From the NCBI GenBank assembly GCA_027475525.1, contig JAMWFC010000065.1:66188-130187 (forward strand): 64,000 nt of DNA, in the 5' to 3' direction. Numbering within the stretch: the first letter of the stretch is position 1; each line of letters starts with the position of its first letter. Positions 57,310-64,000 of this stretch are shown one piece after another. A program made the translations under genes and the position numbers. The stretch is from Macrolepiota albuminosa. Lineage: Eukaryota > Basidiomycota > Agaricomycetes > Agaricales > Agaricaceae. The notes beneath the pieces were generated by a model. The model was given only the letters and a program-made list of their open reading frames with translations. It ran no database searches and was not told the DNA's origin.

Positions 57310-58490
57310 ATGGACAGCTTGCCCATGGAACAGAATAACCAGCAGCAGCACCAGCAGCACCAGCAGTCATTTGAGTTCTTGCTGTCAGGCATACCATTGG
57401 CTGAAGGAGAGGCAAATAGCTCTCTCACAGACCCAAAATGTGCCTTAGTAGAGACAATTGCAACAGTCTGTGGGTTTCCACAGTAGCAGCAACAACTAGT
57501 GGTGGGCTACCCACTGCAGCAGCTGGTAATCAGTGGCTATCAGCTACAACAACTTATACAGGGCAGAACTTTGCCCCAAAATATACCTACCAGCAGTTTT
57601 CTGCCTCAATAGACAGCAGCAGGCACTTATTTGCTGCATCATGCTGGGAGCCAATCCCAGCAAGTGCCATACAGAGGGCTATTCATTCCTCAGGCAACAC
57701 CAGGATGGGGGCAAACTCTAGTAATACTGAGGAGAACAATGGGACTGCTGCTCCTGTCCCTGTTTATGACTCTGACACACCACTCTGCCATGGCTGGTGT
57801 GCTAGGAATAATGCCAGACTTCCTAGCAATATTTGTTCAACATATTGTATTTCTGTATCATCTTATGGTACATTCCAGGTCATGCTAATACTTAGCTATC
57901 TGTTGAGCAAACATTGACCTTGCTTTTTCTTATAGCAAGAGATTCTGAATAAGGACATAACTAAAAATAGTTTACCAATGCATACAATATATAGGATAGC
58001 TAAGTATTAGCATGACCTGGAATGTACCATAAGATGATACAGAAATACAATAACCAGCATCTTAATAACCTATTTGTCTCAGCATTATAGATGAGCTTGG
58101 CTATATGAGTGCCTACTTCACAGAGAAGTATGCAACCAGCATCACAGATAATAATATATTGAGAGTACTGCTGCATAAACACATCTCATTAGAATGGGTT
58201 AACTATGCATACATATATGGAGTGGTGTTTCTGAAATACCAGTTCTTCAATTCTAGCCCACAGCTAGATCTCTACATATGCATTGATAACAAATAGCACA
58301 CCAGGTTGCATGTGTATGAGACTCTTCTTGCAGTTGCAGAGTAAGATAGATAGCAGACTCTTACCACCAAAGATATATATTACCTTTGTGAATTATTAGC
58401 TAAGAAAGAGGTGAAGCAGCATTGGTTTTACACCAATAATAGGCTGCACTACTATATTGAGATGAATTCCAACATGCATCATTTCTGAAA
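57310..58490 (+). pseudogene. Copy 3 of the unrecognised gene of element 4
   Basis: Starts at ATG 57310 (MDSLPMEQNNQQQHQQHQQS) with a Gln-rich N-terminus that includes a CAG/CAC repeat, then more Gln-rich sequence with two CAG-to-TAG stops (57484 and about 57610). The C-terminal domain in the same frame reads ILRVLLHKHISLEWVNYAYI, YGVVFLKYQFF, HTRLHVYETLLAVAE and KQHWFYTNNRL, aligning block by block with 22400-21880 on the minus strand. The middle of the longer copy is missing, and a perfect 58-bp inverted repeat (57843-58052) sits between the two halves. No pol is next to this copy. It is decayed but shows that the family is not just one chance frame. Confidence 0.6.
57843..58052. repeat. 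Perfect 58-bp inverted repeat with 94-bp spacer
   Basis: Left arm 57843-57900 (TATTGTATTTCTGTATC...) is the exact reverse complement of 57995-58052. Identity is complete in a region otherwise full of decay, so the event is recent or an assembly/chimera product. Confidence 0.93.
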
Positions 58491-60222
58491 GTATAAAAAA
58501 TAACATGGGCCATTATTTCAACTCTGTCCAAGCAACACAGCTGTGTGGCTAGATTTATCAAGCTCAACAGTTTAGAAGGGTGGCTTGACTAATTTGGCAC
58601 CACCTTGAGTACAGGCTACAGTAGGCAATCCAATGTACTCTCCTCAGCTAAAGATTTTCCATCTAGTCTTTTCAAACTCATGTCATCTATTGCACCATAC
58701 TTAGTGTAACATTTTTATTAGTCATATTTGAATATCTACCACCACCAGACTGTGTAATGGTCTAAAAGGAGATGTGTAGTATAGCATTTCATAGAGGTGC
58801 TAATTTAATTACTATTAATTATTATTAATTATTATTCTTATTATTTGTATATATAATTAGCTAATAAGTCAAACAAGTACTGCAATATAGATACATATTT
58901 GTTCAACTACTTTTTTACTTATCTACATACAGACAATCTATCAATTTGGCAGATTCTGTCTGCAGTGTAAGCCAGAAAATACAACATACTCTTGTAAAGA
59001 AATAATCCTTGGCCATTTTTTCATGAAATAAGACTATTGCATTTGCATGTGTTCATAGGTTAAGCATGTGCTTGCTGGCAGTTTTAAGTAGTATAATTTA
59101 TATGTAATTGTTTGTATCAGTATATTTTATCATTTAAACAAATTATATTGCAATATTCAGTAAGTATATATTGAAAAACTCTATTATTATCTTTATTGAA
59201 CATATGCGAAAGACAATTCCATTGTTCTTCAAAAATTAAATTAGTATAAAATTGCTACTATTCAAGTTTATGAGCTTATTTTGAGTGCTAGATCATCAGC
59301 ATTTTCACTTAACCACTCTGGAAAATAAATGTCATGTTAAACATCTTGTAAGATAACATGATAATCAGTTGAAGATTCTATTGATAAATCTTTAATATCA
59401 TCAAATTGAAGCCTGAGTATTGTTTGGCTCTGCTTCTGCATTGTCCAGCCTGAGGTATTTGAAATTTTTGATGCTTTTTTTTGAATACATTAAAGAATGC
59501 ACTGCTATTGTTTATATTGGCAATATCAATTGTATATGAGCTTTTCTGGATAACTAAAAAGATTTGTTTGACTTGTTAGTTAGCTAATTCATCCTATACT
59601 ATTTTCTAGTCTATTTTGTAATACGACCTTAGCTATTAATTAGCAGAGGTAGATATTATAATAGTAACATAATGACAAAAATAAATAGAGCAAATGATCA
59701 CTTTCAACTTGGATTGAATAATTGTCAGTTGTTCCATGATATCTGGCAGCATGCTTCTTTTTGACTGGCTCTTCAGCAGACTTAATTATTGTAGCTTGAG
59801 CATTTTCTTGACTTGTTTAGAATATGATGCTGCAGCTAGAGCTACTTTTTGTATACTACATGCAGCTATCTCTCCAGGGAATTTATAAGTTTGAAATATA
59901 CTACAAGTAATTTTTTGAAGTAGCAAAAATCCTGACCCAAATGTATAAAAGAGCTAACAAAATCTTGAAGTATAGACTTGGTATGCATCTTTAACTTGGC
60001 TAATCCATACTCATGTTGCAAGTTAAAATAATAGCTCAATGAAATCAGTATTATAAAGTTCTAAAAATAACCTATCAAAAACTGATATAGTGTACTGTGA
60101 TAAGAGATGATATGATTATTTTCAACAAGAATTGAATGTAGAGTTCATCTGTAATATATTTTCATAGTGTTATGTGGCTATTTTTTTAATTTCAGCTATG
60201 TTATAACAAAATTTATGAATAG
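58491..60222. other. AT-rich relic DNA, nothing assigned
   Basis: Very AT-rich with many stops in all frames. Simple AT runs near 58805-58850 (ATTATTAATTATTATT). I see no gene, LTR or conserved motif. Confidence 0.5.
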
Positions 60223-60373
60223 TGTAAGAGTGACTTCTGAAGGCTATGGCTCATTCATATAGCTAGCAGAGAGAGATCCAAAGTATATTGAAGTATATAC
60301 CAACAATATCATAATAATTGCTCATCTTGCAAAAGAAAATCCAAAGAAAATGAGTCTAGAAATTTTCTATACT
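60223..60373 (-). mobile_element. LTR-A fragment, minus orientation
   Basis: Starts TGTAAGAGTGACTTCTG, the complement of the LTR-A end, and continues through the duplicated GGATCTCCCTCTGCC-type motif. It breaks off at about 60373, where LTR-D-like sequence begins. Confidence 0.7.
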
Positions 60374-60830
60374 AGTATCACAACCTTCTACTTCAAAATC
60401 TGCTCCAGAGCATCTCCAGAACCATCTCCAGACCTCTTCACTAACTCCTCAGACATGCATCCCAACTAACATCTGCTATCATGCACAACACACTGGCCAC
60501 TTCATGTATCATAAATCCTAGAAGCATCTGCCATCATGAGCATCACTCTTATAATTGGCACTTACAGATTACAGCTGCTATCACATGCATTCCTGATTAC
60601 CTAGCCTTCACCCAGCCATCATACATCATGCTATGACTTCTGCACTGCTGATTGTATACTCTGCAGATATGATTCTCAGTATACAGTCAACTCTTTGTTT
60701 TTCCACAACTTTTAAAGTTCCTGAAAGTCATTGTAGACATTTCAGAAACCCTTCAGATTGCCAAAGTGTACACCTGCAATATATAGAGCTTGCAGTTACC
60801 ATCTTATAATCTTTAGTCTTGTTGGAATAT
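60374..60830 (+). mobile_element. LTR-D relic, 5' part
   Basis: Closely follows 3890-4310: CCTCTTCACTAACTCCTCAG, ATCTGCTATCATGCAC, ATATACAGTCAACTC, AGTCATTGTAGACAT, CTTGCAGTTACCATCTTATA. It stops at TCTTTAGTCTTG. The rest of the LTR is found from about 61600. Confidence 0.65.
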
Positions 60831-60907
60831 TTCCTACTTAATCTCTGCATCTAATCTGTCATGTGACTATTTGCCACATCACTTATGCTTTTTTTCCTTG
60901 CAGCCTC

Positions 60908-61579
60908 AGTTGTCTCCTCCATCATTGGCACAATACTGAGGCTGTAAGTCTATAATTATCAGGAGACTCCTCATTTCTTTCTTTTCTCACTCCTTATCTC
61001 TTCACTCTCCCTTCATTCATTTTCTTATTTCTTCTGACATTATTTTATTTTACTGTTTTTATTCTTTCAACACTATCTGTTAGTACTACTCTCAGCCCTT
61101 GAGGTGCTCTGGTTCTTTAGCTACCATTCAGACAAGTGTAGGCTCCTCAGCACTACTTCTAGACTGCTTATATAAGCCAGAGTTTGCCAGAGTTTGCCCT
61201 TTATTTGTGCAATTGTTTGTGTAGGCAATTTTTGAGTTTTTAAGGTTTTGTTGTACTGTACAGTTGTTTTTCATGCTTCAGAGGCCCCAGAAGCATCCAA
61301 CCTGGCATAGGGAATCCCTAGACTTGTTTTCTTTGGATTTTCCTCTGCCAGGTGAGTAGCTATCATGATATTGTCAGTACATATTCTAATACACTTTGAA
61401 TCTCCCTCTGCCAGCTGTGTGACTGAGCCACAGCCTCTAGAGGTTGCCCTTACAATAATCACTCTCTAGAAAATACATATACTTACCATAACATTGTCAT
61501 ACAGTTTTCTTTGTTCATATCTATCTAGATACAATAAAAAATTAGTTGTCTCCTCCATCATTGGCATGACACTGAGGCT
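60908..61579. repeat. Pair of 36-bp direct repeats around the solo LTR
   Basis: AGTTGTCTCCTCCATCATTG at 60908 and at 61544, ending ACTGAGGCT in both (60943 and 61579), with about three mismatches. They may mark a duplication older than the LTR-A insertion. Confidence 0.7.
60957..61454 (+). mobile_element. Solo LTR-A with target-site duplication ATAAT
   Basis: Starts TATCAGGAGACTCC (TG changed to TA) and ends GCCCTTACA. ATAAT lies at 60952-60956 and 61455-61459. It lies inside the sequence that separates the two halves of the LTR-D relic. Confidence 0.9.
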
Positions 61580-61599
61580 TTTTCTTTATTTATATCTAT

Positions 61600-62322
61600 T
61601 TAGCTAGATCCAGAATTATAATTCTTGATATTGCTTAACTTGAATTGCTTCTTTTCTTTGCATGCCCTGTGAATTTCTGACTAGCACATACTTGAAATTA
61701 GTATGCACTCTGCGGCTCTGAATTATTTAATTCTAATCTGGTCTTAGAACCTCCAGTTCTTGACTTGACATCACTATCTTATTCCATTCTTTCTATTTTC
61801 TTAGCCCTAGATCAAGTCTATCAACTCCAGACCTGTTTATTTCTATTGTCATAAGCCTCAGAACATATTCCAGAGCACTAGACATTTCAAGAAGTACAAG
61901 TAGTTGGGATTACTTTACTTAGAAGGCCTCTAAGTCAGCAGTATCTGATTTAATATCAAAACTCCTTACATTGTTCTCAATAGCTATATACTCAAATCTA
62001 CTACTCTACAGGCTACTATATAGACTGACTCTATAGATGCACAGTGCTCAACTACTATCTTGCCCAGACTTTTCAACCAATCTATCTACCCCTCCTATAT
62101 AAAACTCAGCACTTCTAACATTGGACCCTGGACCCTCCCCAATACAACCTTGGACCTTAAGTCAGCTAGGCCCCACCCCCCAATCTGGCATTGGTGTGAT
62201 CTATGGATAGCCCCTCATCTCATACTAAAGCATCTCTAAGAGTCTGCTAAAGACATCACCCCTCTCAAATGGGCCCCACCCAGTTTTCCCTATTAAAGGC
62301 CTATTTGCTCCAACCCTCTACT
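61600..62322 (+). mobile_element. LTR-D relic 3' part and element-2-type gag start
   Basis: 61600-61945 resumes LTR-D (ATTCTTGATATTGCTTAAC, TTGCATGCCCTGTGAA, GAACCTCCAGTTCTTGAC, CTAAGTCAGCAG). 61946-62322 follows the element 2 gag start (TAATATCAAAACTCCTTACA, then tyrosine-rich coding remnants) with many stops. It carries one copy of the segment that is duplicated at 46259. Confidence 0.65.
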
Positions 62323-62800
62323 TGTCAGGGGCTTCTCATTTCTTCTCTTGTACACTCCTTATTTCTTTATTCTCCTTTCATTAATTTTCTTATTTCTTCT
62401 GTCATTCTTTTATTTTACTGCTTCTATTCTTTCAACACTATCTACATATAAGTACTACTTTCAGCCTTTGAAGTGCTCTGGTTCTCTAGCTATCATTCAG
62501 ACAAGTGCAGCCCCTTCAACACTGCATATATCATGCTTATATAAGCCAGAGTTTGCCTGCCTTGTTTAGACAATTTCTGAGTTTTTTAAGATTTTGTTGT
62601 CCTGTATAGTTGTTTTCCATGCTTTAGAGGCCCCAGAAGCATCAATCTTAGCATAGAAAATCTCTATACTTGTTTTTTTTAGATCTTTCTATGCCAGGTG
62701 AGTAGTTATTATGATATTGTTAGTATATACTCTAATATACTTTGGATCTCCCTCTGCCAGCTGTATGACTGAGCTATAGCTTCCAGAGGTTGCTCTTACA
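62323..62800 (+). mobile_element. LTR-A copy in a gypsy relic
   Basis: Starts TGTCAGGGGCTTCTC and ends GCTCTTACA. The flanks CTACT and CTTTC match at three of five bases, so a duplication is doubtful. The sequence to its left is gag-like and to its right pol-like, so material was lost or rearranged here. Confidence 0.8.
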
Positions 62801-63150
62801 CTTTCTGGGTTTCACTAACTTCTACTGGCAGGTCATCCAGGACTTTTCCCACCACATGTGCCCACTGTTTGGCCTTGCTGGAAAGGACATTTTATGAACT
62901 TGGAGAAGAAAGAGCCTGCATCCTGTGTGGAGAGAAGGGCTATTACATCTCAGACTGCCCTAAACAACAGACAATGGGCATGCTACCTGGACCTGCAAAG
63001 AGGAGGACACCACCTATGAACATTCAGAAAACAACCCAGCAATTTAGATCTGGAAGATGCACTAAATTGTGGAATTGACCCCTATATTTTCTCTGCTCCC
63101 ATATCTCATCTCTGCACAACAGCACTTGTACAGGACACCCTCACAGCTTA
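62801..63150 (+). pseudogene. Chimeric scrap: RT-connection fragment joined to a gag zinc knuckle
   Basis: 62801-62885 reads as the element 1-type RT/RNase H junction (FTNFYWQVIQDFSHH). At about 62886 it switches to element 2-type gag: ACILCGEKGYYISDCPKQQ, then the gag end and the first part of the protease frame (compare 49060-49320). In a normal element gag precedes RT, so the order is inverted by rearrangement. The knuckle has Tyr for the usual His. Confidence 0.75.
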
Positions 63151-63366
63151 CAAGTAAGTAATTGTAGCTTATTTCACTGTCAGTAGTGGGTCAAGCCCCT
63201 AAAATTTGTATGTAGCAAAGAGCAGGGGCCAATGCAGGGCCAGAACAAAGAAATAAAGAAGAAACTAAAAGGATAGTGTAGAATATTGTGATTAAGGCAT
63301 ACCATCTATACCTTAATATTCATACATTTATGTGTCTGTATACGGGTGTCAACACATCCAATCTGG
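63151..63366. other. Spacer before the SINE
   Basis: No gene recognised. It ends in the 13-bp target-site duplication ACATCCAATCTGG (63354-63366). Confidence 0.45.
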
Positions 63367-63746
63367 GGGGACATGTGGAGTAGTAGCACACCACACAAGT
63401 CCAAACCCCTTGAATGGCCTTTCACTGACTAATTGCAGCAAGAGGCTCTAGGTTCAAACCACATCCCTCACACCTGGGCATTTCATCCATGGGATGCTCA
63501 GAAGTCAGCTGCTTTAGGGGAGGTTTAGTGGGTATTATGAATGGTCATTGAGTCCCACACTGCCCCATTTGGGGCAAGCATAAATGCATTCCTATCCTGG
63601 TAACATAGAGGTCCAATCCCTCTTATGGCAGGTTTATCCTGCAATTGCAGGCAAAAGATGGTCCCCAGACAAAGTTCCACCCAGCATGCTTGGAGATGGG
63701 GAAATGGGTGTCTGCCAATTGCCCCACAAAAAAAAAAAAAAAAAAA
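63367..63746 (+). mobile_element. tRNA-type SINE with poly(A) tail
   Basis: The head shows an A-box-like TGGAGTAGTAGC at 63376-63387 and a B box GGTTCAAACC at 63451-63460 (consensus GGTTCGANNCC). A tRNA-unrelated body of about 260 bp follows, then a run of about 20 A (63728-63747). The 13-bp target duplication ACATCCAATCTGG is at 63354-63366 and 63747-63759. These are the marks of Pol III transcription and LINE-aided insertion. I do not see the partner LINE in this window. Confidence 0.85.
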
Positions 63747-63759
63747 ACATCCAATCTGG

Positions 63760-63962
63760 ACTTAGAATCCACCAAGATTACCATATTCAGCACTTTCAAC
63801 CAAGTTTCAGACCCAGATTTAAATAGTGATGTCAACCTTCCACATCTCTATAATGCATTTTCTCAGAGGCATAGCCTACTTCGTGATCATTTAGCAAGTT
63901 TTGATACATACTTGGCTGGGAATGCTACCTTTGCTGAGAAGTGTCAATTTGACCTGACAGGT
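63760..63962 (+). other. Possible exon interrupted upstream by the SINE
   Basis: The frame downstream of the SINE is open (FSTFNQVSDPDLNSDVNLP, LLRDHLASFDTYLAGNATFA) and ends at a TAG that overlaps a possible intron donor (CAG|GTTAGA). The product is not recognised. The window ends 38 bp later, so I cannot test the splice. Confidence 0.3.
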
Positions 63963-64000
63963 TAGACTGCATACATCATTTCGAGCCAACGGGAGAAGTT

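Overview
The window reads as nuclear DNA of a filamentous basidiomycete, most likely an Agaricomycete. The reasons are very short GT-AG introns (44-60 nt), a multi-intron cytochrome P450, and several Ty3/gypsy retrotransposons that carry chromodomains. I cannot name a genus. Only two host genes are convincing: a spliced, uncharacterised gene on the minus strand at 1-2481 that runs off the left edge, and a nine-exon-type P450 on the minus strand at 41650-43576. Almost everything else is nested transposable elements (TEs).

Layout. 2.6-8.1 kb is a scrap-yard of old LTRs and fragments. 8108-14601 is a nearly whole gypsy element (element 1; 518-bp LTRs, target-site duplication CATTC) inserted into the gag/protease gene of an older minus-strand element (element 6, 7.7-17.2 kb). 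17.9-21.25 kb is a decayed plus-strand gypsy pol (element 3). 21.25-32.4 kb is a decayed minus-strand gypsy of the same family (element 4) with an extra gene between pol and its LTR. 33.0-38.4 kb is a truncated minus-strand copy of element 1 (element 5), interrupted by a 2.2-kb insertion of 61-bp tandem repeats and hairpin blocks. 38.6-41.2 kb holds an LTR/gag relic, a Ty1/copia RNase H scrap and an LTR. The P450 gene follows. 45419-56635 is a large GC-rich gypsy element (element 2) with two retropepsin modules in its polyprotein and a complete three-exon gene on the opposite strand. 56.6-64 kb is another relic zone with solo LTRs, a second copy of the extra gene of element 4, and a tRNA-type SINE.

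Two points govern interpretation. First, nine direct duplications with a period of exactly 77 bp lie in unrelated sequences (5634, 32863, 35617, 45908, 46259, 47421, 48555, 50854, 52485). Homologous copies in the same window lack at least four of them. This is best read as an assembly artefact of k-mer length 77, and it explains several apparent frameshifts in element 2. Second, premature stops in elements 1 and 2 fall largely at former CGA codons, which suggests CpG-directed C-to-T decay.

The most interesting biology is (i) the antisense spliced gene of element 2, predicted at 577 residues, with a CX2CX6C-X15-CX2CX6C cluster and a coiled coil; (ii) the unrecognised protein family found downstream of pol in element 4 and at two more loci; (iii) the tandem protease modules; and (iv) the hairpin/minisatellite insertion.
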